Positions 12,764 through 25,150 of a stretch of DNA of 64,000 nucleotides are shown one piece after another. Within the stretch, counting starts at the first letter, position 1, and each line of letters starts with the position of its first letter. The position numbers and the translations under genes were made by a program. The notes under the pieces were generated by a model. That model had not been told where the DNA came from and searched no databases. It saw only the letters and a list, made by a program, of their open reading frames with translations. This DNA comes from Archegozetes longisetosus. Its lineage: Eukaryota > Arthropoda > Arachnida > Sarcoptiformes > Trhypochthoniidae. The stretch covers positions 6,186,573 to 6,250,572 of the forward strand of contig JAEMBT020000004.1 of assembly GCA_018873245.2 (NCBI GenBank), written 5' to 3'.

Positions 12764-13804
12764 TCTCGTGTCTCTTTCTTATTTATTTATCTACTTTCGA
12801 TAAAAGTTTAGATACTTTTAAACTTTAGTAATAGGAAAAATCCGAATCTAACTAACACGAGTTCGAGTGTGTCTTATGTGCAAACATTTCGTACACAATG
12901 ATTTACGATTACTTCACTACGTCACGAACTCTTGCATTTATCGATTTAGAGACGCTCACAAAATACGTACTCATTATATGCGTAACGTTTTTTTTAAAAC
13001 TTTCAATTACTCTAAATGGTTATGTTTTACATTCAAATAATTTGAACCAATTATTGGTTTAAAAGTTTGAAATGTGAAAAAACTCAAATTACTGAAACTT
13101 TTTCAAGAAAATGGATATTTGAGTGAAATTTTGAAAAAATGCATAGATGTTGAAATCTAATTGATCTTTTCCTTTGGAGTATAGATTAGTTGAAAATGTT
13201 TTTAAAAACCAGATAAGTTTAGTTCAATTAACTGTCCTATTATTCATTTGTTACCCTTTGAGAAAAATATTTTTCGTTATGAATTCTTAAGCAATTTGAC
13301 TGATTTAAGGGTGAATTTGCAAATATTTGACCCAATAATCATTTTAAATATATTGGGAGAAAGGTTGTATCAGTTATGACTTATCAGTGCATTAATTACT
13401 CGATTTTAACTAATATTTCTTTAATCTTATAAAGTTTTGTCTTATGAAGTACTAACGATGTAAAAGTCATGTGAATGATTATTTTCTAGAAATTTTTCCG
13501 ACTTTTTTCCAACTAAGCGTCATTTATCACAAACTTTCCTGGTCTGAGCGCAACCCTTAACGCGATGAATGCTTGTTGACGTCTTCGAGCATGCGCAGAG
13601 GATCGTCTTCTTTCAGAACATAAGCTATAGAATTTTCATGAGGCATTTGATTCTGATTGCAGTTGTCAGACCTTAAAGTATAAAAAAAAGTGTCGGTACA
13701 AAGCGAGATATTAATTTCTACTTACTTCACATCAGTTTTCATAATTGCTGGTCTCTGTTAATTATTTTTGAATAATCTATTTTAACTTCATTTTCGCTTC
13801 AAAT
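12764..13804. other. Divergent intergenic/promoter region between ISY1 and hexokinase
   Basis: About 1 kb with no coding frame. The half nearest hexokinase (13540-13620) is richer in CpG than its surroundings and carries the candidate promoter motif listed separately. The 12530-12810 plus-strand frames are only shadows of ISY1. Confidence 0.6.
13589..13598. promoter_or_regulatory. Candidate NRF-1-like promoter site (GCATGCGCAG)
   Basis: A GCATGCGCAG block sits 207 bases upstream of the hexokinase ATG, in a CpG-richer patch. It matches the core of the NRF-1/Ewg site (GCGCATGCGC). A TATAAAA at 13679-13685 lies 120 bases before the ATG and could be the core promoter. Both are sequence matches only. 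Confidence 0.35.
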
Positions 13805-16800
13805 ATGATGGGAGACAACAGAAAAAAGGTTTGAATTTTCATTTGACTTTATTTCTATGAAACGTATTGAGAAAACTGTTTTCTATTGCTAAATGTCAAA
13901 ATGCTACCTCATCACTTATGCACCCAACACTAATTCAGCTCATATTTCAATCAACTAGAAGTCAATTTGTTTTCAATTAACTTCAATTTGTTAGTTATTT
14001 AGCTGAGCAAACGGCTAGCTTGTTAAGATGTTAATTTAGATAAAGTTTTTGGTAATTAGCATTGATGCTAACCGCGTCTCGCATATGCCAATCGATCAAG
14101 CGCTATTTCAGATATTCCGACGAGTAGCCAGACTTCCAAAAAATCTCAGTCTCCAGGGGTCGTACTCTGACTCCAGCCTCCAGGAGCGTATTTTCCTTGA
14201 TTATAAACTCTAGTGACTAAACTTTGTTTAGTTGAAAGTTTAATTTGTGGAGTTCGCAATCTTAAGGAAAGACACTCCTGATGGCTGGTCAGAGTACGAT
14301 TCCTGGTGGTCTGGTCATTCAATTCTGACTAAACTTTTTCATAACGCTATTAACATAGTTAGTAATCAAAGCTTTCATTTATCATACCATTTGTCCTAAA
14401 TTTACAATCTCTAAAACTACACATTTTTGCTTCAGGTTAAGCCTTGCCATTGAATACTAAAGAATCCAGTGTTGAATTTTAATGTTTTAAAAATTGTTTG
14501 AAAAAATGTAATTTGAATTTGAAATTCGTCTGCATTCCAGACATAGCATGATTTCTCGCATTTTAGTTTATTGCCATCACCTCAACCTTTACGAGTCAAC
14601 GTCCCGATTATGCTTTTTAACTACTGTTAGCGGTTATCAAACATATTTGAGTAAAACTCCATTCCACTTGCCTAACACTTGAAAACATTTCCACGAATCT
14701 ATTTCCGATCAGGCATTGTTAACTAGTAATATTCCAATATTTGTTTTGACTCTCAATGCAATACTCAATCCTTTATCTATATATCTATTTATAACTGAAT
14801 ATTTTACACCAATCTTATCGATTTTCAGCTATTAAATAGTTTGGGGAAATCTTGTTTTAAAAATATCTTATACAAGCATTTTATGATTTGATATGAAACC
14901 AGATCAAGTCCAATACGACCAATATAGCAACTAATTATAAATTGAAATGTTTCAATTCAAGGACTCAGATTTAATTCTACACCCATACTAAATATACACC
15001 TAACTGAACATTAAATTTTCATACCTCTATATGTCTCATTTATTAAAATTTATGTTTCCCTTTGCTAAACTCTACTAAACTCAGCGCTCGGATCATATAT
15101 CATCTGATCTCGTATGACACGTATTGGTTTCCAATTGCATCAGACTTCGGTCTTTATCACATCCTATTTTTCTTCCTCTAATCCGTTGATAATTGTTTCC
15201 ATGCGACTCCTGTCGAATTAAGTCTTTAATTGTACTGATTCATATCAAATTACTTATAAACATTTAGTAATCTATAATTTTATTGTTTATAATTCGATGT
15301 TTATAATCTTACAATTGCATCTCTTGTTTACCTACGAGCCCACAGGTCTGCAACTTTTCAGATAATTAGTTATTGTTAGGATATGAAGAAACCGGTCAAT
15401 TCATATGATTTATGATAAATTTATTAGCCCTAAAATCGATTTGTGTTGACCCGATTTCTTATCGAAATGAGGTCTACTCTCGAGACGTTCGATGTTTTTA
15501 ATCAATATTTGGCCGGTTTATTTTTGTTTCCATTTAAACTGTAAATTATGAAATTTTGTTAAAATTAAATGCACTTCTATTTTATCAATGCTTTTATCCT
15601 CAATTTACTCATTTTTATTATCAATTCTTCAGTGAATCCACAGCAATACAAATGTAAACATAATTATTTGTGATAATGGTTTGGGGAGTATGAATAACAT
15701 TATCATTGGTGACTTTGAAAACTAAAAGTCAAGACTAGATGTCTGACGCAATGCACCTTCGCACAATGCAAAAATGTTTCCTCAATGCCTCTTGTACACT
15801 ATATTAGTTCATTCTTATTGCTATTCTCTGTTATTTGTATTTGAGCCAAATTTTATTAGATTCCTTCTTTCGAAGCTTAAGTATCACGTTTTTATTCATT
15901 GATTGCCGATAAGTTTCAGATTCAGACTTAATCAGTAAAACCAATAAAAAGTAACAAAAGCTCGATAATTTGGGTTACTGATGAGAATTAACGTTTAGTT
16001 GATGTTTTTACAAAATAACTCATGATAGTGCAGAAGTAGATGTTAAATCCTGTCAATTCTAGTAAAACACACACCTACAATTTTTGGATGACGTCTAAAG
16101 TTGGCAGACTTAGTAACTCTGCGTCACATGAGCTATCGATTTAAGCTTTATTATATTGATTTTTTGTCATGTGCTTTCAAACTTACGTAATATAGTTATT
16201 AACTATTCTTTGCTAATTCTGTATTGTAAGTTTAATCTTTTTTCAACTCTTTGATGATAGTTTAGAAATTAGATTATCATTATATTTATCCTTGAGTCTC
16301 ACTTTTCACAATCAGATTCGATTCTTTAAGATCTTTAGTCAGACTAAAGATAGATTTGAAATATTCACATTGCCAAATCACTTTATAATTATCCTTTTCA
16401 ATGTAAACTTCGGTTAGCATCAATGCAAACGCGCATATTTTAGTTGTGCAATAAAGTCATTTTTAGCGTGACGAGAGATTATTCAAAAATTTCAACCTCA
16501 TTCCAAATAGTCCCTACGATTCTAGCGATTAGATCTGGACAATTGTATTCTAAATGAAAGCCCAAATTAGGAATTCAGTTGTTTAGTCTAGAGATCTGTT
16601 TACAGTTAGACTTGACTGACATTTCTCAGAAAAACATGACCAAACATTTATTTAGAGAAACAGTAATTAGATATTAGACATTCAATGTTATAATGTATTA
16701 CAACTCAATTACAAATCGGCGATACATTTGTTTACAATTACTTTATTAAATGAAAATGTAGAATGAATTGACAATTTTTATTAATGATAGGTTGAAGTAG

Positions 16801-18462
16801 CAACACGCGAACTGGTTCTTACTAATGATCAACTTGAAAAAGTTTCCTCATTACTTCTTAATGAATTCAATGAAGGTCTTCGAAAAGAAACCAATCCGAT
16901 TGCATCCGTTAAGATGTTTCCAACTTTTGTTCGCGATGTTCCTAATGGAAAAGGTAATTTAATTACTCAAGGTTTCTCGTTTTAAATTTTTTTTTCAAAC
17001 TTGTAGAGGAGGGAAAATTCTTAGCTCTAGATCTTGGCGGCACAAATTTTCGAGTCTTGCTCATTGAGTTGAAAGGTGACGATTTTAACATGGATAATGA
17101 AATCTATTCAGTACCGCAACATATAATGCTTGGAACTGGAGAGCAGGTAAAATTGATAAGATTGTTTGAATTGGTTTTAATTAAAATACTGATATATAGT
17201 TGTTCGATCATATCGCTGAATGTCTGGCGAGTTTCATGGAGGAGCGAAATGTTAAACAATACAAGTTACCTCTCGGCTTCACTTTTAGTTTTCCATGCAA
17301 ACAAGAGGGTCTGACTAAAGCACGCCTCGTCTCTTGGACTAAAGGATTCAATTGCTCCGGAGTTGAAGGTCAAGATGTGGTTGAGTTGTTGCGCAAGGCA
17401 ATCAAGAAAAGACAGGCAAGAAACAGATCCAATAGTTTATATTTAATTTATTAATTGTAAAATTGAATTACAGGACGTTGAGATTGATGTGATGGCTGTT
17501 GTGAACGATACAACTGGAACATTGATGTCTTGTGCTCACAAGAATCGCGAATGTCGTGTTGGAGTTATTGTTGGTAATGTTAACTTTTGTTGCCTAATGG
17601 CACTGAAATCATGATCTAATCTTTCTAATCATCTTCTAACAGGAACCGGTACTAACGCTTGTTATATGGAATCATTAGAAAACGTTGAGCTATACCAAGA
17701 TGAATATCTCAATCCGCCGCAAGTTATTGTCAACACTGAATGGGGTGCATTCGGAGACAATGGAGTTCTTGACTTTGTTCGTACTGATTGGGACGATGAA
17801 GTAAACACTTATTCATTAAATAAAGGAAGACAATTGTGAGTTATTGTTGGACTAAGTCTATTATCAAATCTAGTGACACGAATTGACAATTTCTAATTTT
17901 GTCCAACGTTAATGATAGATTCGAAAAAATGATATCAGGCATGTATATGGGAGAACTTGTCCGTAGTGTTGTTGCTGACTTGACCAAAAGGAATTTGCTA
18001 TTCAATGGTAAAGGTTCAACAAAGTTGTACACTCCGCATGACTTTAAGTCAGCATATGTTTCATGGATCGAAAGTGATGGTAAAAATGAGTTCACGCAAA
18101 CAAGAAAAGCATTAAATGAAATGGATTTGGGTCACGCTACTGAGGAAGATTGCGAGAATGTCAAAATGATTTGTTCTCGAATCTCAACTCGCGCAGCATA
18201 TCTGGTATCAGCAGCCGTGGCTACTATTCTTAATAAAATGAAAAGACCCCACACAACAGTCGGTGTCGACGGTTCTGTCTATAGATATCACCCGCACTTT
18301 CATGATCTGATGGAGAAAAAAATAGCAGAATTGACTCTTCCTGAGTATAAATTCGATCTAATGCTTTCTGAAGATGGCAGCGGAAGAGGTGCTGCTTTAG
18401 TGGCGGCCGTAGCCGTTCGACAACAGAAAGAATTACAAATGAGAAATGGAATCCATGCATGA
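13805..18462 (+). CDS. Hexokinase (about 50 kDa, single-domain)
   Basis: Exons 13805..13828, 16791..16953, 17007..17146, 17200..17415, 17474..17573, 17643..17835 and 17919..18462 join in frame to 459 aa, the standard size of invertebrate hexokinases. It phosphorylates glucose to glucose-6-phosphate with ATP in the cytosol. Visible motifs: phosphate-1 loop [10 protein letters not shown] (about 70-79), sugar-binding signature LGFTFSFPC (about 134-142), catalytic Asp in VVNDTTGTL (about 193), [10 protein letters not shown] and the adenosine loop [16 protein letters not shown] near the C-terminus. The first exon encodes only eight residues (starting MMGDN) and is followed by a 2.96-kb intron holding a foldback repeat. 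Intron 4 (17416-17473) uses a GC donor (CAG/GCAAGA). Other first exons could exist in intron 1. Enzyme identity is certain; the eight-residue first exon is less so. Confidence 0.95.
14152..14306. repeat. Foldback inverted repeat in hexokinase intron 1
   Basis: Two imperfect arms of nearly 60 bases (about 14152-14210 and 14250-14306) are inverted copies sharing TCGTACTCTGAC, CAGGAG-GT and TTTCCTT-GATT blocks, separated by about 40 bases. This could form a hairpin and may be a small MITE or a degenerate foldback element. No clean target-site duplication was seen. Confidence 0.7.
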
Positions 18463-19740
18463 AATTAAAGAATTTTAGAAGTATAGTTTCACAAAAACTA
18501 ATTTATTGATTCATTGTTGAAATTGAGAACAAAACACCGTTCAGTTGAGTGAAACAAATTATAACTTTAAATCATTTATCTTATACTTGAATAGCGTTAA
18601 GTTAACGTTAAACTTTATTCTCATGCTGTTCATTGATTTGAAATGGAAAGTACTTTTATTTTTGAATATCTTGCATTTACATCGAAACATTGTAATTTTT
18701 CTATAGAGCATAGAAGAAAAATTTAGTATTTCATATACAGTATTATACAGTATTTCTCTTTATCTTAGATTTTGTGTGCCTTCGAAATTGTTTTTAAATT
18801 TTATTTCAAATTTAATTATCTATTAATGCATTTTATTGTTTTTTAGTACTGATTCATAACTGTTTTACGAAATTAAATAATTTAAAAATGTTTTAAAACT
18901 TGGTTTATAGTTTGTGCCAATGAGTTGAAGTTAAATTTGAATAGTATATAAGATGAATATTATAAATGTTACCATTGCTAAAAATATTCAGTGTTGTATT
19001 TCATCGTAACCTTTTTTGTAAATATATCAGTGTCCAGTCTATCATCAGATCAATCTTCAAATCTTATTAGAAACTATTTTATTGCAATAAATCACATTTT
19101 AGTCGATACAACTCGATTGTCTAACAATCAATTTTCAGTCTAATGCCAGTCGATTTGATTATGTTTATATAAATGAATGACTGGAATCATTGCAACAGAT
19201 TAGAGGCAAACATGCATTGCATACGAATGTGACTGAAAAGCATTCATTTGTGATTCGCTTTGAAAGAGACGGCGTATCGAATCTGTTGAGTGACTCGTTA
19301 TTAGATGACATCTCATTATTACATGTACATCGAAAATATTGCAGTCTTTTCTAGGATCACATTAATTCGTTTTAATTTATAATTATAATTAAAACTAATT
19401 GCTGTTAACTTCATATTTGGCATCAAATGTAAAGCAATTGGATTATTTAAAGGATACAAAACTGAAGCATTGTTTCAATATAAGTCTGTTTAGCAAATAT
19501 ATATCATTGAACTAGTTTTACGTGAATTCAATGTTAATAAAAAAAATTGAATATCGTTGATGGCTTTTTCATTAACAATCGGGTGATTGGATTACTTTTG
19601 CACTGAATCCAATGAGGTGATAGTAATGGGTGTCAAATGTGGTGAATGTGTGCCCTCAGGCAAATTCTATTTGTAGTGAAGGTTATTTGGAGCCTAGTTG
19701 AAAATTGCTTAGAAAGGAAGGAATGAGTAGCTGCGACTAA
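18463..19740. other. Intergenic, no gene seen
   Basis: AT-rich DNA between hexokinase and LIPE, both on the plus strand. It contains the hexokinase 3' UTR and the LIPE promoter, without a distinctive motif that I can support. Confidence 0.6.
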
Positions 19741-22700
19741 ATGGTAAGTTATATGGAAGCAAAGTATCACAGCTGTGCTTTAACTCATATCTAATATTTG
19801 CCTAGATTATGTTAAATGTTGCGTTAGCTTATCGTATATCCGACTCACTTTCACTTGTGAAATAAACAACGAGTCATATATCGCTTTGTTATCAGTATCA
19901 ATAAGTGCTTAGATTTCTTTATTTATAAATAAATGAATCATAGGATTACCAAACACAACATTCTATTGTTTGGCCTGCAATCCTTTGGACGCATTGTTGT
20001 TTCATTTAATTTCTAATCAAAGTTAGATTGACTACTTCGTAATAAACTACAACTAAATCAATTAATACGTTGTTTATAAAGGCCTTAACTCAGTTGACGT
20101 TTCAACTGTTTTTGTTTTGATTATCTCATTGCAGATAAAAAAATCTGAATTGGTTAGTATCGATGCGTCCATTATTGGCATTGCAGACACTCTTGAAAAG
20201 AGTACAAATCATTGTGACTACTTATTATGAATGCTTCGTTACTGCTGAGTCCTATTCTTACTTGTGCAATATGATGACCATGTCTTCGAGGCCTTCTCTA
20301 TCTTCAATCCTAGCGATTGAACCAAATCAGTCATTGCTTAATCAACTCAACGATGTCTATACTGCAGTTGATGCCAGACTCCATCAAAGCCCTGAGTTGG
20401 CCCAAATTTGTCGTGATCTTCATTCTCGGACTGTTAAAGTAGTCAAATTTGCCAAACTTTACGACTTTAATGATGAAACTGAGGCCAATGGCTATTGGAC
20501 TTATGTCAGACTTATTATTAAATTTGGTAAATACATTTTGAACACAGATATTAGAGGAAAAGATTTCAAAAATGATTTTATTCCAGTTTCGCAAGTATGT
20601 CATATCTGTCACTCTTTTTTTGTTAAACTCATTTTTTATTAACAAAAAAACTTTCTCAGGTCCTTAGAACTGGTTTAGATCTTTGTGAAAGATTTCGCAG
20701 CGAAAGTCTTGGCTCTATTGAGCAAATAGATGATGGCATCACAAGCGATCCGAGTGACAAATTTAAGCCTCAATTATTTGCCTCAACCCCTGAACAGTTT
20801 GTTAACTTGTTGGAAATTTTCAAATCACTCACACCTCAATTGGATGTCGTTTATGGCTCTTATTGCTCTTTTTGGGTAAATATTCAATTTTATATCCAGT
20901 TTTGTTCAGATTGAAGATTTTGTTTCTAAAACCTGAAGCTCTGTACATCAATGCGTCGAGCGATGCAGGGATTCACTACGCTAATGGCTATGTATTCTTG
21001 TAACTCGGCATCTTTTGGAAGTTTGTGGCAATCGTCAAAAAATTTATGGGATCGTTCACATCGAGCTCATACAGTAGCACACATCGCACAAAATGCAACA
21101 GTCGAGGTATTCAGTCAAGATAACTGTATTTATTATTGATATTTGATTTTAGTTTGTTGTTTAATATTGTTTCCCAGTTTGTTAAGAGCTTTTGGGGATT
21201 GGCCGAATTAAATATTATCAAGAATGGATTATCGTCTTTTGCTGTGAGAGCACAGCCCAAAGTAATTAAAGATGTATACATTCCGAGACAAAATCGATGG
21301 AAAATAAGTGGTTCAAGTCCTCAAGTATTCGAAATGAATCAGTTGAGTGGAGAACAAAGTGCAAAATCGATCGATTTGAAAGTTCGTTGTCGACTGTTAC
21401 AGTCAGAAGTTCCTAGTACTAAAAATCTTGACTCAATAGTTCTCCATATTCATGGTGGAGGTTTTGTGAGTCAATCACCAGATTCTCATGAATGCTATCT
21501 ACGAGAATGGGCCACAAAATTAGAAGGTTTCAGTTGTTATCTCATGAACTTATCTGAAAGAGATACTAATGTTTGCTCAATAATTATTAGGAATTCCCAT
21601 CTTGAGTGTTGACTATAGCCTTAGTCCAGAAGCCAAGTACCCAATTGCTTTGCAAGAAGTTTTAGACTGCTATCTGTGGCTAACAAGCAAAGATACTTCG
21701 GTAGAAGAGATGATAGGTTTTCATCCAACAAAAATAGTAGTTTGTGGCGATAGTGCTGGAGGAAACTTATCATGTGCTTTGAGTCTTGTTTTGAATGATA
21801 TAAGAAAGTCGATAAATAATAAGTCGGTCGGTGAAGTGAAGCATGATTTTCAAGTTCCAGCAGGCGTACTCTGCTTTTATACTCCGTAAGTCTTCATTTT
21901 TCAAATCTAGATCACATCCAATTTCAAAAGCTTGCCAACTATTACAATAGGTTTATGCTGATGACAGTTCCGAGTCCTTCTCGATTGATGACAGCTGTGG
22001 ATACACTTCTGCCTTTAGGAGTTTTGCTTGCTTGCTTGGAAGCTTACACACCTTCAGACTCAAATCTAGCTGTCGAAACTCAATCTTCAAAACAATCAGC
22101 AAATTCAATTCAAATTCCTCAGTCGAATACCGCTTTAATGAGCCCATCGAGTGGGGTATCAGAGGGTGAATCGGAACATGACGAAAATCAGTCGTTTGAT
22201 TTCGCGTCTTTGCATTTCTTGAACTCTGATTACGATTGCGAAAGATTGTCAGCGAGTGAAGAAGAAGAAGAAGTGGAATCGACGAAAATTGATGACAATG
22301 ATCATGAAGTTGGTAATGACTTCGTCCATATCACCTATGATGACGTACCGCCTGACGAAGATCTGTTGTTTGAGCTGCCAAATGATCTATCGTTCAAATG
22401 GCAGCGAAAATGTTGTCATACTCTTCGAAAAATAAAAGATAAAATAATTGGTAAATTTGGAATCTGACCTGAAATGAAAAGAGATGTATAATCTTATATA
22501 ACAATACTTTTAGGTCCTTCTCAACCATCAGTTTTTGATAGTACTCCGTGGTATCGTCAGAGCCCTGCTCTATTGGATGCTAAACTCAAACAATTGAACA
22601 GTTCGACGAATAATCCTTATATTTCTCCACTTTTAACGCAACAATTCGATTTTGATGACATTCCTTTGTATCTTGTTGCCCTCACATATGACGCGTGTCT

Positions 22701-24063
22701 CGATGATAGCGTTGAAATGGCAAAGAAATGGAAAGGTATTGAAATTATTGTTTAGTTTGACACTACTGTCAAATTGAGTTTCAAGTTTTATAAACAGCTC
22801 AATAGCTGTGACGGTTGAGCGCACAAAATTTAAGCGCAAACACAATATAGTGCTTTTATGATTGAGCCCATATTAAAATTCTATAGTCATTATTAAAACT
22901 GATATTTAGATATGCTATAAAAATAAAAAATTGCAATAACATATATAAAAACATCCATAAATAAAATAATCAAAGTGAAGCATTATGGGCAATATTCCTG
23001 AGGTAATAAATGGTAGAGGTTGTTCCAAACTTAACAATCTTCTTCAAGTTGGTGATATAAACTGCACTAAATCTAGCAAGAGAATCAATTTGCATGACAA
23101 TATACTTATAGAGAACGGATGATCTAATAGATGATGCAAATTTTTAAAACTTTAAAGGAAAATTACACTATTCAAACTATTACACAATTATATATAGTTC
23201 ATTTTAGCTTCTTATCTATTACAAGCTTCTGTTGGGGCTCTATCTTTGATTTTTTTTGCAGAAAAAAGAAGCAGAATCATAACGTTTTTCTATGAAAATT
23301 ACTTAAAATTCTATTTTTTAAGCTAGAGTCACAAATAGTCTAAATTAGTTTTTATATAATTTGTTAAGTTCAGATGTTCTTTAAATGCTTTCAAGTCAAA
23401 TTCCAATTGCTTAACGAGACTAAATTTATAACAAAAATGCGTTAAAGTACTTGTTAGATAAATTGTTATTTCATAAAACTAAACACTCGGGAGATGTGAA
23501 GTACTGTTGTGCGTACAATTTTTTTATCCCTCATCGATTGATATCAATTGAATTATCTCAATTAAATAGTCTCAGTTAGATGATCTCAATTGATTTATCT
23601 CAATTGATGTGTTTCAATGATCGGGATTTTCCATGAAAATCCATGAAGCTAGTGCTCCACACCCCACTCTAGCAATAACCAGTTAGCTACTCCGATTATC
23701 ATCTCAAGTGATAAAAGTGAGAAAATTTACTTATGTATAAAGCATTTCTTATTCAAAACACAAAGCACTGCAGCTTTCAAAATAATTGAAAAAAGAGAGA
23801 AATATATATTTATTGCGCTTAGATTTCGTGCGCTCATTTTGTTGGCTCAATTTTTGTGCGCTTAATTGTTTGCGCTCAACTGTCCTGATACGAGTTCAAT
23901 GAGTTGCTTATAATTTTTGTTTTGAAACTTAGGTCCAGTTGTTTTGGACGTTTTGGACGAGTTGCCCCACGGATTCCTCAATTTTGTGCTTTTGAGTGAA
24001 GAGGGAAGACGTGCCAGTCAATTATGTCTGAATCGCATTAAACAAGCTCTGGGAGTCGAATGA
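19741..24063 (+). CDS. LIPE: Hormone-sensitive lipase
   Basis: Preferred exons: 19741..19743, 20135..20213, 20314..20594, 20660..20875, 20939..21106, 21178..21526, 21591..21885, 21951..22450, 22514..22735 and 23933..24063, 747 aa (human is 775). It hydrolyses diacylglycerol and cholesteryl and retinyl esters at lipid droplets. The HSL N-terminal domain is visible (DETEANGYW, then FVKSFWGL), followed by the alpha/beta-hydrolase: oxyanion HGGG (about 341-344), nucleophile Ser in GDSAG (about 420), Asp in LDDS (about 694) and His in LPHGF (about 717). A Ser- and acid-rich insertion at about 510-610 sits where the phosphorylated regulatory module lies in other HSLs. The 5' end is my inference: an unspliced frame from ATG 20163 is also open, but the spliced version aligns better with the family N-terminus. 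Intron 9 carries a 1.07-kb inverted-repeat element. Confidence 0.93.
22812..23882. mobile_element. Possible non-autonomous DNA element with terminal inverted repeats in the last LIPE intron
   Basis: The left end (22812-22870) carries GTTGAGCGCA, then AAGCGCA, then ATTGAGCC. The right end (23812-23882), read in reverse, carries GTTGAGCGCA, AAGCGCA, ATTGAGCC and GAGCGCA. The arms are diverged and have internal GCGCA subrepeats. The interior has no long frame and includes ATCTCAATTGAT-type short repeats at about 23535-23615. I could not see a convincing target-site duplication, so element class is unknown. Confidence 0.5.
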
Positions 24064-25150
24064 ATAGTTAATCTTATACAAGTTTAGCTTAAAAACATTT
24101 CAAGTCTACTTTTTATGACCGAAAAATAATATATTTCACTTCAGATTTTAATGTCTGTTTGACAATTGATATTTCAATCAGTGATGTGCCATTATTTTAA
24201 AGATAATAATCTGTAGGTTTTACTTATCAATCTCATTGATTAGTACTACAGTTACGTTTATTCTTTTTTCTAATTTGTTGTTCTCGAGTTGGATATTTTG
24301 TTCTTAACTATAAATTTCTAACTCATATTGTTATTAATTGTTTTTAGTTTTTTTCATTTTGTATATTTCTATTTATTTGGAACAAGTGTTTATCACAAAT
24401 TTGTTTAAGTTGCACCATATTCCGAATTATTTCAAATAAAATATTGAAACTTTTCAATATTTTTTGAGTTGATTGCAAGTCATGCGGTGCAAAAGTTTTA
24501 AAAGACTTTGAAAATTTGTAAAGTTGCTAAAAAGAAATAAAAGTAACTTAATATCCTTAAACCATTTGAATTTGTAAAGAATTTATCAGATTTGTAAGTA
24601 GTTTTCAATTTCAACTGAAATAGGTATCAGATTTGGATCTTCAACTATAAGACTAATTTTAAACTCTAAAAATAGATTTGTGCAATTTTCTGAGTACTTA
24701 TTGAGTAATAGTGTTTTTGCACCTACACAAATAATCATTGAATCCAAAACTCCAAGTCTAAATTGCTCAATCGACGATAAGTGAATGATTTAATTCAAAT
24801 TAGAGATTATTGTTGCAGAGAATGAGTTGCTGTGCGTTCAATATAAGTTTAACGGCAATTTCAAAGCTGATAGTTTTGTGAGCTTTAACCCATGTAGTAT
24901 GAGTTAAAGCTCTGAGACACTTGCATGAGAACTAGAACTAAACGTTTGCATTTGTGTACTAGATATCAGGCATATGTTTCCCTCATTCGAACTGAGATTA
25001 TTTTGAAGAGCTTTAAAGATCGTATCAGTTTTTCAATATATCGATAGTTTATAACAATCTGGTTAGAATATAATTATGTTATCAAATTTCTAGTTTAAAA
25101 TCAAAATATAGTGAGAAGTTTTGCGGACAATCAAATAAATAGTAGAAATA
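24064..25150. other. Intergenic, no gene seen
   Basis: AT-rich DNA between LIPE and the sideroflexin gene, both on the plus strand. An AATAAA at about 24434 is a possible distal LIPE poly(A) signal. Confidence 0.6.

Noticed and set aside
20163-20642. Continuous LIPE first exon from ATG 20163
   Set aside because: The frame is open, but residues 1-50 do not resemble HSL. Removing 20214-20313 as an intron and using the upstream ATG restores the family N-terminus. Kept as an alternative only.
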